From Azadirachta indica (lineage: Eukaryota > Streptophyta > Magnoliopsida > Sapindales > Meliaceae), in assembly GCA_022749755.1 (NCBI GenBank), contig CM040446.1, positions 1,232,966-1,296,965 of the forward strand: DNA of 64,000 bases. Direction: 5' to 3'. This document shows, piece after piece, positions 10,566 through 22,564 of the stretch. The notes under the pieces were generated by a model. It did not search any database, was not told the DNA's origin, and saw nothing but the letters and a program-made list of their open reading frames with translations. A program made the translations under genes and the position numbers. Each line of letters opens with the position of its first letter. Positions within the stretch are counted from its first letter, which is position 1.

Positions 10566-12045
10566 ATATATTGTAAATTTAATTGTAAACAAAATCTTGA
10601 TGTGTAAATATATATTTAAACTTTCTAATTCAAAAAATTAAAAAATATCAATCTACATGTAAAATGTGAAGAATCAGGGATATAAGAAAAATATTGTTGA
10701 TATGTTGAATAACGGATCTAAAATAAAATAGCTGGCGCACTGTACACGTGACATGTGAATCAGCAGAGATAAAATTAAGATTCGTCAGGATTTATTGTGA
10801 ATTTAAGTAATTTTATATTTTTGTTGAATGTGGGATTATAAATTGATTTCATATTTTATATATATTCTATAATATTTATTATATGTTGAAATTGTGACTT
10901 TCCATCTGCATTTGTGGTTCCCTTAATGCTATGTATACGTTGCAATGCCACGTTCAACATATCCTACGTCTCTTAAGATTATTTTCCTTTTGGTTTTAAT
11001 TTATTCACACTTAAAGGGTTATTGATACGTTGAATAGATATAATACAAGTTAGAGATCTTGATCCATGCCGGGCTTTTGGGTCGATTTAATTTAGTATGC
11101 AATTAATAAGATTTGTCAGGATTTTGTTTCGGATTTTCAAAGTCAACGTGCAGAGCATATGGTTCACGAAGGAATGATTTATTAAGGTTGTAAGATGTTA
11201 ATTTATAATAATAATGATGATGATGATGATGATGATGACCACGACGACGACAACGTTGTATTTTAATTTCCAAAATTTGTAATGTTGATCTAATAACGCA
11301 TGAAAAGCACCAATACAATTAATGAGTTGTTATTTTATGATTCATAAATTAATTTATGTGATGAAATCCTAAATACAACTCATAGTTAGAACAAGATCAC
11401 CTCGAAATTGATTGAAAAGAAAAAAAAAATTAATATGATCCTAAAATTGAGCGGTGAATACAATTATGCCTCTAGATCCTGAACTTAATTGGTGATCTCT
11501 GCCTTCGGTCAACTCTTGTAATTCCTCTTTTCTTACGTCTTTAATAATTTTATCTATTTGTGCTTAATCTTGCTATATAAATATTCCGAATATTGTTTTG
11601 ATACTGAAGCTCTGGATGTCACTTCAAATTAATTATAATTTAAGAGCTGTGAAATTTTCTTAACGACAAGCAATTTTGGATTGGGCATTTTGACAAAAAC
11701 TTGGATGGATATGCATGACTCAAGTATTTTATAAATTATTACGATAAGAATTGGTGAACATGACACCACTACCGCTATTAAATTATGATAATATTATAAA
11801 TTATTTAAAATTAATTTTTTTTTTGAATTAATACCTCTCCTTAGGCTTCTACATATACACAAAACCCTATCCCATTTATGCATAGACACAAATTAAAAAG
11901 GAAAAAGAAATTCTCAACAATTCAATCCAAGCATGGATATAAATTAAAAAAAAAAGAATCCTTATTAAGATTGATGTGAAGCGAAATTAATCTCATGACA
12001 TCTTATTTTTATAATAGTAAAAGAAAACCAAACAGATTATCTCCT
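10566..12045. other. Upstream region of BAHD 8975-10402; gene-free
   Basis: Contains a recurring block (about 11106-11185: GATTTGTCAGGATTTTG..., GCAGAGCATATG, AATGATTTATTAA) also found upstream of other copies, and a (GAT)n/(ACG)n microsatellite at about 11205-11250. The open frame over this microsatellite (a His run) is an artefact. No gene is seen. Confidence 0.5.
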
Positions 12046-13286
12046 TCGAAACTTCAATACCAATAGGTACACATTAGATTCTTTGACTGTTGAAAGATAT
12101 TGTAACAAACCTTCTTAAATCAACTGAGGTGATGCGTTTCTAAGTTTAAAAGCACTTATAAGCTTCCATTATTGCTTGGACTTGGTAAAATGTGTATAGC
12201 CCCTTCAGAAAAGACAATCGTTCTCACCAACGTCGGCCCGACCCCATCCAAAATCTGGATTATAAATTCCTGTATGTAACGAATAAGATGTGCTGAGATT
12301 AGGACACTTAAAAGTGTGAGCTCCTCTTCTTAAAGCAGTTGGAACAGGTAGTTGCTTAGGAAAGCAAGAGCAGACTTCAAATATTAATCATCCAGCTTCC
12401 CTAATGCATTATGAACTCTTTCAACTGTATCAATTAACTGTTCAAACTGGATATCACCTGATGAAGCAATCGATGTAGTTGTGAAGATTACATTGCCGAA
12501 ATATCCAGATGGAAGTGCTGGATGTAATCTAGACCGTTCACTACTGGGAATATACAATTTACTGAGTTGATCATTGGACAATCCACATGCTTTGCAAATG
12601 CAACGCTATATATGTGCTGCTATTATCTCTAGTCTGCTATACTTGATATTGACGGTTCCATTATCTTTCTTTGTTAATACTGCATTTTTAAGGGTATTAA
12701 TTTGATCAAGTGACAGTGTAAGGATGGCACTAGAGATGCATGAGGGATTTGATTGGAATTCTATGTTTTGAGAAGTAGGGGTAATCATGGAAGGAGGTGG
12801 GTCGTATTCGGTGTGATGGAATGTAGGAGAAGTTGGAATAAATAAAAATTATTTATTTATTTTTTGTGGTGTCACCTGTGTGAGTAGGAACGGAGAAGAA
12901 GATATATCAGCGGTACAGTTGACGGTTGGAATAAGGTGAAGAAGCTTCAAGCGTACTTAGAGTGCAACAAAATCATCGATAATACGATTTGCCACAGCTT
13001 CTATGAATAAAACTCACTCTCCGCTACACTGTATCTCAATTCGTCCATTTTCATCCCTTCCAAACCTTCCAGCGATGGGATAAAACAGCGCAAGAACTTT
13101 GCTCAAAGCTTCCTTCAACAAATCAACTTCAAAGAAATTGGAAGAATCATTTGGCCGCCGGTAGAACAATAGTGCAGGGACATGAACCGCCTGCACCTAC
13201 AGGTCCAGATCAGAAATCTGGAGGCAATGTTTGGGCGTTTCCTCAGCAGGGCCTATAATTGTTGACTCCTTGACATGAACATTCAT
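12046..13286 (-). pseudogene. BAHD pseudogene lacking the HXXXD segment
   Basis: Exon 1 (13286-12876) has ATG and an intact donor CACACAG|GTGACA, but carries TAG after SDLDL (about 13199), where relatives have Leu-Val-Pro. Exon 2 resumes only at a TFHHxEYDPPPSM-like segment (about 12835). The roughly 170 bases coding for VTHFKCGG, HXXXD and the FDRT segment are deleted together with the acceptor. Further stops and frame changes interrupt AAHI|WRC (12606) and the region after KLDD (12384). It keeps family words such as GYFGNVIF and YSRLEIIAAHI. A DFGWG-equivalent segment is present but decayed near 12240. Closest in style to the 8975-10402 gene. Dead beyond doubt. Confidence 0.88.
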
Positions 13287-13700
13287 TGTCACTTCTTACA
13301 ATTAATTCTCTGCTATGCGCACAAAATTAATATAGCTAGGTAGCTATGTGTATATATATATATATATATATATTAGTAAATACTATCTGTTTTGACACTT
13401 CAAGGCTTAAAATTTTGTTCTTGGACTTCAAGCGTAAAACGTATCTATTAAATTAAAGCCTATTACCGCATTTAAACTGCACTGCAACGATGTACGGTTG
13501 CGATGTGAAACTTCATATTACAACACTAAGTTTATTTTTCTTTTTGGTTTTAATTTATAATTCACATGTAAAATGGTGTGATATATATAAGTGTTATTGA
13601 TATGTTATATATATATATAAGTTACAGAGATCTGTATCCATGCACGCACGGTTTTTCGGTCGATAAAATTTAATAATTAACCAGATTTGTTATGATTTTG
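13287..13700. other. Promoter-side flank of pseudogene 12046-13286
   Basis: Has (AT)n tracts (about 13350-13372 and 13605-13618) and the start of the recurring upstream block (AACCAGATTTGTTATGATTTTGTTTG, about 13679-13704), which is cut short by the GC-rich insertion. No gene is seen. Confidence 0.45.
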
Positions 13701-13705
13701 TTTGT

Positions 13706-14365
13706 TTGGGGGGGATGGGGGTGGTGGGAGGGAGCTTGGGGTGCGCGCGACGGCCTAGCTAGAGCCCTTACATGAAAACCTATGGGACCAAAGTCGTCTA
13801 AGCACCATCAGATGTTGGGATGTCTATGGTGTCACACTTAAGCACACCCAGAAACCACGCGAAATCTTGGGACGTCACACCCTCCCCCACCAGAAAATCG
13901 TGCACGATGGCAATCCTCATGTCTTTGCCGGTTTAGTTGGCAATCAAAAAGGTTCCGCCATACCTACTACTCCACTTTTAAACGCTATCTTTCCGGCAGT
14001 TAGGAAGACTCTCCTCTTTTGGGAACACGATTTTTCCTTTTCGTATGGGCATGCCACTCCTCTGCGAATTGTGGCAGCGATACTTGGTGTAGACGCGGTG
14101 CTACCGGGTTACCTTTCAAACCATTACGCTCATCTTCCCTTCCCTGGAAGACCCCTACCACGTGACAAATCTTTGGATGTGAGCACGCTCACTCTGAGGC
14201 AGCGTAGCGAAAGATCACACGATAGATACCCCCTTGACACCTTGCCAAGCCAAACCGGCTATTATCTTCTGTCTTCTGGTGTATTGTCACAGGCGACAAA
14301 CGAGCAAGATTTTAAGAAAACACTCGTTCTTGCTCTAGTACCTGATAAGATGCTTTATGTTATTA
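13706..14365 (-). mobile_element. Probable 3' end of a Ty3/Gypsy LTR retrotransposon
   Basis: The base composition is markedly richer in GC than everything around. On the minus strand, a purine run GGTGGGGGAGG (about 13890-13880) is followed at once by TGTGACGTCCCAAGATTTCG (from 13879). This looks like a polypurine tract next to the start of a 3' LTR; the LTR then continues to about 13720, where it is truncated or decayed. The internal part (13891-14365) would be the tail of the internal region, but has no long minus-strand frame. The right edge abuts BAHD pseudogene exon 2 near 14365. The plus-strand open frame 13867-14523 runs from this insert into antisense BAHD sequence and is not a gene. 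Classification rests on the PPT/LTR look alone. Confidence 0.5.
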
Positions 14366-15068
14366 AAAATCCAGATGGGAGTGGAACATTTAATCTGAAC
14401 CGTCCATCTGTAGGAATGTATTATGGATTTGATCATTGCACAATCCACCTGCTTTGCATTTGCAACGCCATATATATATATATATGTGTGTGTGTTTGTG
14501 TGCTGCTAGGATATCGAACCTAGTATATATACTTGACACTGGATCCGTGAACTCCTTTACATTTTGCTTTAAGAGTGTTGATTTGATCAAGTGATAGTTC
14601 AAGGATTGCAGTGGCAAATGAATTAGGAATTTGATCGGAATTCTATATTTTAAGCGGGGGTATTCATGGAAGGAGGTGGTTAATTTATATTTGATACGGT
14701 TGTATGTAGGAAAAGTTGGAACACCAATACTTAATACTGTCTGATCAAGGAATGGTGGATTGGTTATAGGAAACGCCACGTTTTCATCTCAATCCATGCA
14801 TTGATGAAATGGCACGTTGAAGTTCCATCTGCCAATATATGATTAGAGCCAACTCAATGGAGCATCCTCCGCACTTGAAAGGAGTTCCTTTGACAGTCAA
14901 AATATACAAAGTTTATTACTATAATATCAAAAAATGAAAAATAAAAAACGAAAATGATGATGATTTTTTTTTCTTTGTCTTTCTTTGCACTTGTGCTAGC
15001 TCGGGATAAGAAGATATAACATTTGTAGAGTCAACAGTTGGAGCAAGCTTTTCAAGCTTCAAGCCAAT
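14366..15068 (-). pseudogene. BAHD pseudogene, truncated at both ends
   Basis: Exon 2 remnant (about 14898-14366) retains KCGG, a damaged HXXXD region, DQTVLSIGVPT, DILAAH, WRCKCKAGGL and a PTDGRFRL-like segment, then stops where GC-rich foreign DNA begins; DFGWG is gone. Exon 1 survives only as its last 80-odd bases (about 15068-14988). Several frameshifts are visible. An (AT)n(GT)n microsatellite has grown inside the AAHIWRC codons (14470-14503). Subgroup resemblance is to the 8975-10402 gene. Confidence 0.82.
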
Positions 15069-15456
15069 TACTATTAGTAGTTTAGTAATCCGATGATTAT
15101 CGTTCTGCTTTTCTTGAAGACTGAGGGGTTCAAATCCCCACGATTGTGTTGAGATAGAGTTCTCTTAAATAAAAGTAGATATTATTAATTTTAATGTTTG
15201 ACAAGTGGCGTCAGCTTACACTTACTTATCTTTGTTGTAGAGTGTCTACAGATTTCCTATCTCGTATGGATAGGTGATATTATAGAGATATAAATTCTAT
15301 TTATATAATCTGACATGCAAGATTGATGAGAATTTCCCTAGAGATGTCTATTTATAAATGAAGATCCTGATGTTTTATGTACCGCCATAATTATTCGTTG
15401 CTCGCTTAGCATTCGACTGCTCAATAAACATTACAAATAATATAATTCAAGCATCA
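15069..15456. other. Spacer with a tRNA-like box B (possible SINE scrap)
   Basis: GGTTCAAATCC at about 15128-15138 matches the RNA polymerase III box B consensus, within GAGGGGTTCAAATCCCCACG. An upstream TAGTTTAGTAAT is only a weak box A. No cloverleaf can be built, so this is not called a tRNA gene. Otherwise AT-rich. Confidence 0.3.
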
Positions 15457-16897
15457 TCAATACTTAGATCTTGCATTTTGGTGTTTCAGAAACACCTCAT
15501 AAAACAACTTCTCGAAGAGCTTTGCGTGATGGGTTTCTATATTTACAACCACAGACAAGCTCCCATCACCCGTTGGACTCCCTAAAATATACGCTATTCC
15601 TTCAAAACTGGCATTCACTGGTCTTGCGAACACTGGCTTACCCCATCCGAAATTTGCATCATGCATGGACATGTCGTTCAATTTCACCACATTCAGATTA
15701 GGAGACTTAAATGTATGAGCTCCTCTTCTCAGCACCGTTGGATCAGGCTGTTGGTTTAGATAAGCAAGAGCTGATTTCAAGTACGCATCGTCCATCCGCT
15801 TTAATGTTTTATGAACTCTTTCTACTGTAGAATTCAGCGGTTCTGATAGAATATCACCTGATAATGCCATTGCTGCAGCGCTGAATACTACGTTGCCGAT
15901 ATACTCAGGTGGGATTGGAGGGTTCAATCTTGACCGTCCGTTTAAGGGAATGTTTAGCTTGCTGGCTTGGTCTGCTGATAGTCCACGTGCTTTGCACATG
16001 CAACGCCATATATGTGCTGCTAGGATTTCAAGTCTGCTATATTTGACAGTGGATCCGTGCTTTGATTGTTCTTTGAGGTAATTGATCTGATGGAGGGAGA
16101 GTTTGAGAATGATTGTAGAGAAGGATCCGGGATTTGATTGTAATTCTATGTTCTGAGTAGGGGTATTTATGGAAGGAGGCGGATCGTATTCGATGTGGTG
16201 ACATGCAGGGGAAGTTGGGACCCCAATTCTTAGTACCGTCCGATCGACGACAGGTGGAATGCTGATTGGAAGGCCACGTGTCATCTTAGCCCACGAGTTG
16301 ATGAAATGGTACTTTGAAGTTGCATCTCCCAGTGTATGGTGAAACCTGATACCGAAGCAAGCTCCTCCACACTTGAAGCGAGTTACCTGGTGAAAGAGTT
16401 AATGAAAAGAGCTTACTATGCAAGTGCTTTTGTAAAAGCACTTTCAAGAAAAGAAAGAAATAAGGTTAATGAGTTCTTGTACGTACCTGGATTCCCAAGA
16501 GGGGATAAGAAGATACATGTTTTGTATAGTCAAAAGTCGGAACAAGTTCCACAAGTTTAAAGTTTGATGTGAAGTCACCAAAATCATCAATAACACAATT
16601 GGTTTCAGCTTCTATAAATAAAACTCCTTCCCCGTTACAGTGTATCTCAAGTCTACCATTTTCATCTTTTCCCAACCTTCCAGCCATGGGGTAAAACGGC
16701 ACAAGAACTTTGCTCAAAGCTTCCTTCAGCAAACCAGCTTCGAAGAAATTGGAAGAAACATTTGGCCGCCGGTAGAAATGCACGGCCGGGATGTGAGCTG
16801 CCGGCACCAGCAGATCCAAATCACAAGTCTGTAAGCAGTGCTTTGGCGTTTCTTGAGCAGGGAGTATCATTGTCGACTCTTTTATGAAAATTTCCAT
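15457..16897 (-). CDS. BAHD acyltransferase, HCT-like, intact
   Basis: Exon 1 is 16897-16487 (137 codons, MEIFIKESTMILPAQ start) and exon 2 16386-15457, with a 100-bp phase-0 intron (CAG|GTACGT...CCAG|GTAACT); 446 residues. Catalytic HTLGD lies at residues 154-158. The structural motif reads NFGWG (Asp to Asn), which recurs in several copies here. The residue matching HCT's shikimate-binding Arg is Asp (KLNDMSMHDANFGWG). Other family segments are intact: FYPMAGRLGKDENGR, WRCMCKARGLSADQ, EYIGNVVF, GDGSLSVVVNIE. The C-terminus is NARSKY. A leader intron (17037-16937, 101 bp) and a TATA box precede it. Cytosolic acyl-CoA-dependent transferase; substrates not predictable. Confidence 0.91.
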
Positions 16898-17120
16898 TTG
16901 AGTCGAAGAGTGTTGTTATATATGTATGATCCCTACCTGCAACAGAAAATGAAAAAAGAAAATAGAAGACAAATAACTATTGAAGACTCCATATACAGAG
17001 AAAGAAAATAAAATGAGGAAGATGGAGAAATGCATACCTTCTGGCCTATGAGAGTTTTGGAGTTCGGTGATGAATGAAATCGGTGCTCTGATTTTGCACA
17101 GCTGTGAGTTTATATTATAA
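16898..17120 (-). promoter_or_regulatory. Leader exon, 101-bp leader intron and TATA box of BAHD 15457-16897
   Basis: The untranslated exon (from about 17100) ends CCAGAAG|GTATGC at 17038/17037. The acceptor CTGTTGCAG|GTAGGG is at 16937/16936, leaving about 39 bases of UTR before ATG 16897. A TATAATATAAACTC box lies at about 17108-17119. Layout matches the other members. Confidence 0.65.
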
Positions 17121-18930
17121 TATCCTGTCAATTTTGGTCGGAAGATTGCTTTTTTCAAAACATAATAACAGGGTCCGTCAAACCCAATAATTGAATAGAA
17201 AATTAAAAGTTAGCGGACGATAAATAACGAAAGAATTGAGAATGCGACAAATAATTAACAAAAGAATTCATATGTCACCTCACTCAAGTTGCTTATTAAT
17301 TTAACACGACCATTGCCCACACGATGTCTATTATTCTCCTAATCTTGATCAAATAGTGTGTTAAAGAAAAATAATTATTAATAACAGAGACTAAGTAGAT
17401 GAAGTTGCGGTGATTTACTCTAGTTAATTACACACCTATGTATTAATTCTTAATTTTAGGTTTGAAAAGATAATGTAGAAATTAACTTGTCAAATTGCTT
17501 GAAATCTCATCAGATCTAGTTCCCATGAACTTCAGAAGGGATTTGTGAATTGTGATGATTTTCAAAATCTCAGAGCTAGGCTGTTTAACAAATAATGATA
17601 TTAACGATTTTAATAAAATATATCTATATCTTCTAATATTTTCTCCTTATTATATTTAATGATTAAATATATATACAAACGATCGAGGAAGTATGCGTGT
17701 CCCATCTTAAATTTTTTATATAAAGAAATTTTATTTGTCTTGTAATTTTATATTTTTAAAGTTGTCTCAAGTGGGGTTGGTTTTAAATGTATTATATAAA
17801 TAAACTATAAAAATCTCAATCCACAATATAAATATATATATATATAATGTATTTTAGGATTTTATAAGATTTGCTAAGTATTTTATTGTGAATTTTTGAA
17901 GTCATCAGCAGTGCTCTTAGAGCACAAAGGAATAATTTATGCAATAATATATAGTATATTATATATATATATATTCATAATTAACAATCATAAATATAAA
18001 AATGAATTAAGGAATCATAAATCATATATGATACATTAATTTATGTAATAAATCCAAGAAACATTTCATAGCAAATCTTAACAATGATTGAGATGTCTTA
18101 ACCAATTTGAATTGTGAATCCAAATCTTGACATAGTATACAGCAATACAAATAATTTAATTTGCATGGCTAACATAAACAATTACTTAAACAAGTAACAG
18201 GTAGGAGATTTTCCCATTTTAGATAGGACTTCTATTAAGTGTGGGTTCTATAATTTATTTTAAATGAAGTTCATTATATCAAAACGTGGATTAAGCTTTT
18301 TTTTTGTGAGGGCACATATCTTTCATTTTTTAGGACAGATATCATTCAAATTAGGTATAAATATTTTATTAGTGAGAAATTTGATTCAATTAAACTCTCA
18401 ATTTTTGATAAATTTTTAATATAATATTAATAGATTGTAAATATAATATATAATATTTAAGAAAAAAAGTAGTGCGACTGATTTGCCACTTATATACGCT
18501 ACCACATTAATGACAAAATAATATTATAAAATTTTGTTAATATCTTTCAAGTAAAAAATAATATTTTTATATTACAAAAAATTTGTTAAATTAAATATTC
18601 AATATTTTAATCATTTATGATGACTCATCATCAACGACACCATATTGACTTAATTGTTATATAGCGCAGAAAAAATATTATATACAAAATAGAACTTAAT
18701 AATTGGTGTGGTGGTGTAAAATAAAGTTTTCAAATTTTGTCGCCCTTTAACTTTAAGAGTTTAAAGTTGCCGTTTCTACCGTATTTCGAGTTTGGTCTCT
18801 TTAACTTTATGATTCTAACATTTTGGCTCCCAAAATACATTCAGTGCATAAATTTTTATTGCTTCTAAAACTAAAGTTTGGCATTGCCGAAGTACGGGCT
18901 ATTCGCTAGCTTTTGATTTGAATCACTAGC
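17121..18930. other. Upstream region of BAHD 15457-16897; gene-free
   Basis: AT-rich. Includes the recurring upstream block at about 17863-17945 (AAGATTTGCTAAGTATTTTATTGTGAATTTTTGAAGTCAT...AATAATTTATG) and (AT)n tracts at 17830-17846 and 17955-17972. No gene or clear element is seen. Confidence 0.5.
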
Positions 18931-20083
18931 TCAGATTGATGTCTTAGTTAGATAAGCACGCAAGAGTTGACTTTAAATACATATCATCCATTGGCTTTAT
19001 GCTCTATGATTTCTTTTATCTGTATAAGTCTGTTTGGTTATCACCTGATAGAGCGATTGGTGCAGCACTGAAGACTACATTATTGTTGAAAAACCCATAT
19101 AGAATCTTAGGTTTCAATTTAGAACGTCCGTCTATGGCAATTAATATAAAACTTGCTGGCTTGCTCATGAGACAATCCACGTGCTTTGCTCTGTGTATGT
19201 GCGGCTATGATCTCAAACCTGCTGTAATTGACATTGGACCAGTTCTCTTTGTTTGAATTTTCTTTTAGGATATTGATTTGATCAAGTGATAGTTTAAGGA
19301 GCTGGAAATGGATTCAGGATTTGATCGGAATTATATGGTTGAAGTAGGAGTATTCATGGAAGGGGGTGGATCGTATTCAATATGATGGAATGTAGAGAAA
19401 TTGGGATCCCGGCAGTCAGTGTAGTCCGATCAAAGAAGAATGGAATGCTAATAGGAAGGCCTCGTGCTATCTCTCCCCATGCGATAACGAAATGGACTAA
19501 TGAAGCTGCATCGGCCAATATATGGTGCAACCTAACTCCAAGAAAAACTCATCCACGCTAGTACATATAGATATATATGATTGATCGTTAAATTTCTTGA
19601 ATTTTTCAAATGTTGTAAATCACTTATTTATGAATCTATCTATATATAGTCGCGGATTGTTGTGTCTCAGCTAGTAGTAGTGGTTAAGAAGATATATTTT
19701 TTGATAATTCAACAGTTGGAGCGAATTGCAAAAGCTTCATGCTTGATTCGGGGTCATCAATCAATTCGTCAATGACATGACTTGCTTCAGCTTCCAGAAA
19801 CGAAACTCCCTCTACATTACAGTTGATCTCAATTCTGCCATTTTCATCCTTTCCCAGTCTTCCAGCCCAAGGGTAAAACAACACAATAACTTTGCTCAAG
19901 GCCTCTTTCAATAAACAAACTTCAAAAAGCTTGGAAGAATATTCAACTGGCCATCGGTGGAATAGCAAAAATGGTATGTGAACTGTCGGCACAGATAGGT
20001 CCAAGCCAGAAATTTGTTAGGCAATGCTTTGGTATTTCTCGGGCAGGACGTATAATTGTTGAATATTTTACGTGAATTTTCAT
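18931..20083 (-). pseudogene. BAHD pseudogene, 3' truncated
   Basis: Exon 1 starts at ATG 20083 (MKIHVKYSTIIRPAR). A one-base insertion after PKHCL (about 20015) shifts the frame; the next frame carries MDLSVPTVHIP to SKNISS. A stop then falls near 19683, and the usual CAG|GT donor is absent. Exon 2 (about 19556-18931) keeps HHILAD-like, FDRTT, EYDPPPSM and RSKLKP-like traces with many shifts. It ends in the KSTLAC segment, so the DFGWG part is missing altogether. Similar to the 15457-16897 and 28030-29487 loci. Confidence 0.85.
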
Positions 20084-21126
20084 TGTATCCGAATTTCACT
20101 GTTATGGGCATAGTCATAGGAATACCATTACTAATTAAAGATGAGAAGAAAAGAGAGTACAAACAGCTAGATGCCTCAAGGCTAATTCAAAGGGAGGAAA
20201 ATCACACATCAACAAGCTGCGAGCCATAGATTATTAGCTTGCGAAGGGAGGTTTTTATTCACATTAGTATCCCATAAAGACGCCCAATCTACAACGGAAA
20301 CCATAGGTTCTTCTTATTCACGTATTTCAATAATTAGCGTTACAAATTCTGAAAATTGATACTCAGATAAAATTTCCCGTGGTCATGGTTAGAATAATTA
20401 ATGTATGACGTACCACCTTTATAAATTATTCCTATATAATGCATTTATTTAGTAAATCCTAGCCACAATTGTGCTGAATTTTTATTTTTATAGTTTAGAA
20501 GCGTTTATTATTCATGCTACTCTCCATTACTTTCTATTTCAAGGACTTGGGAAAGCTGATTTATTACGGTGATATCGCTTAATATATTAATTTTAAGTAA
20601 TTTGTAACAATAATAATAATAATCACTTAATTAGATTTTAGTTAATATATGAGCCTAACTAATATAATTTGTGAATGAATATAATACATTTGACCAGTCA
20701 ATTATTGGTGGTTGTCATTGGTTATACATATACAAGCTGTGGAGCTATTCAAAAAGAAGAAGAAAAATTGAGAAATTTATTAATAAGAGAAAAGAGAAAG
20801 TACATCAGTCAAATGGGCCAAAGAAGAAGAATGCAAAAGAAGCTAAGTGGAGAGCGCGAGCAAAACTTCAGCCGAATTGTCAGCAGCAGACGTCTCAATA
20901 GAGGCAGCCCGGCCAGCAGCCTAAATAGCCAGAGCAAGGCTACAGTAACACAGCAACGTACCAAAATGCACCAGAGCAGCAACCCAACCAGCCAACATCA
21001 GCAAAAAGGCAACAGCCGTATATGCTTTTCTGTTGAAGTTCCAATAATATCTGAAGGTTCCTCCAACCTCGATACTGAAAGATATATGTATAGTCTACCA
21101 TTGACTCGTTTCACGAGTATCAATAC
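20084..21126. other. Spacer; right part is the duplicated 3' flank of the next pseudogene
   Basis: From about 20750 to 21126 the sequence (CAG/AGC-rich, e.g. AGCAGCAACCCAACCAGCCAA) matches 27770-28029, the 3' flank of the BAHD locus at 28030. It shows a segmental duplication. Plus-strand open frames here (20671-20901, 20675-21130) are not conserved between the two copies and are not called as genes. Confidence 0.55.
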
Positions 21127-22532
21127 TTAAGATCTTACATTCTGATATCTCAGAAAAATCTCGTAAAACAAATTCTTGAAGAGCTGCATATGATTTGTTT
21201 CTAAGCCAATAGCCAGCGGCAGACTCCCATCATTACTTGTACTTGGTAATATGAATATTATCCCATCGACATCGGCGATAATCGGTGTTACGAATAGTGG
21301 CCGGCCCCATAAAAAATTTGCATCATACAGAGACATGTCTCCCAATTTACTTATGCAGAGGTTAGGACACGGATTACAAGTAAGGGCGTCTCGATCGATT
21401 TACAACTGTACGACATTGTTGTCATTTTAAATACTTATCATCAATTCGTTTTAATGCTTTATGAACTGTTTCAACAGTATAACTCAATGGTTTTGATAGG
21501 ATATCACCTGACAATGCCACCAGCCCAGTGAAGAAAACAACATTGCCAATATATCCCGATGGAAGGTTAGGATTCATTTACGGCAATCTATAAGTTAGTG
21601 TCTTGATCATCAGATAATCCTCGTGCTTTGCACAAGCAACGCCATATATGTGCCGCTATGATCTCAAACTTTCTGTACTTGACATTGGACTCATTCTCTT
21701 TCTTTGCTTCTTCTTTAAGGATGTTGATTGGATCAAGTGATAGTTCAAGAACAGCAGTGGAAATGGTTCCGGGATTTTGAGTGGGGGAATTCATAAAAGG
21801 AGGTGGGTCGTATTCGATGTGATGGAAAGTAGGAGAAGGTGGGATCCCAAGGCTTAGCAGGGTCCGATCAGAGGATGGTGGAATGGTAATCTGAAGGCCA
21901 CGTGTCATCTCAGCCCATGAGTTGAAGATATAGAAGGTTGAAGCTCCATCTGCTTATGTATGGGACAACCTAAATCCAAGACAAACTCCTCCGCACCTGA
22001 AATGAGTTACCTATTCAATAATATACATAAGAATAGATTAATTATAGTATTGCATATACATGCATATATATATATATATATATATTTCAAATGTTATCAA
22101 TATCTAAGTTGTTGATACTACTTGTACCTGGATTAGTAAAAGTGGATAAGAAGATATATCATTTGTTAATTCAACAGTTGGAACAAATTGCCAAAGCTTG
22201 GAGATTGGCTCGCAGAAGTCGTCAATTACATAACTTGCTTCAGCTTCCAAAAACAAAACTCCCTTTGCGTTGCAATTGATCATAATTCCGCCATTGTCAT
22301 CCGTTTCTAATCTTCCAGCCATGGGGTACAATGGCACCAGAACTCTGCTCAAAGCCTCTTTCAATAAACCAGCTTCAAAAAAATTGGAAGAACCATCTGG
22401 CCTTCAGTACAAATACACGACTGCAACGTGAACTGGTGGCACCAACATGTCCAAATCGGAAGTTGGTAGGCAATGCTTTGGTGTTTCTTGTGCAGGGCGT
22501 ATCACTGTTGAATCTTTTATGTGAAGTTTCAT
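21127..22532 (-). pseudogene. BAHD pseudogene with multiple lesions
   Basis: Exon 1 (22532-22128) has ATG and donor, but TGA replaces the first Arg codon of the FYRRP segment (CGA to TGA, about 22404-22402). Exon 2 starts at 22010 with an intact acceptor. The catalytic motif is broken by TAA (H-T-stop-A-D, about 21957-21955). The IPTNGRSRL segment (about 21580) and part of the KSALAYLKQQ segment (about 21410) are deleted. The C-terminal part with an NFLWG version of DFGWG is readable (21345-21127). A leader donor survives at 23773/23772 with acceptor at 22565, a 1208-bp leader intron. This is the closest relative of the 28030-29487 locus, including flanks. Confidence 0.9.
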
Positions 22533-22564
22533 TGTGTCAGAAATTCACTGACATATATCACTAC

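Noticed and set aside
11103..11318. Minus-strand frame with a His run
   Set aside because: Translation of the (GAT)n/(ACG)n microsatellite in a spacer.
13867..14523. 218-codon plus-strand open frame, longest plus-strand frame between 6.3 and 64 kb
   Set aside because: Its first two thirds lie in the GC-rich LTR-like insert, and its last third is the antisense of BAHD exon 2 plus a microsatellite. No domain, no splice context.
15100..15150. tRNA gene
   Set aside because: Only a box B match; no acceptor stem, anticodon arm or convincing box A.
20671..21130. Gln/Ser-rich plus-strand frames
   Set aside because: The duplicated counterpart at 27.77-28.03 kb does not keep the frame, so there is no sign of protein-level selection.
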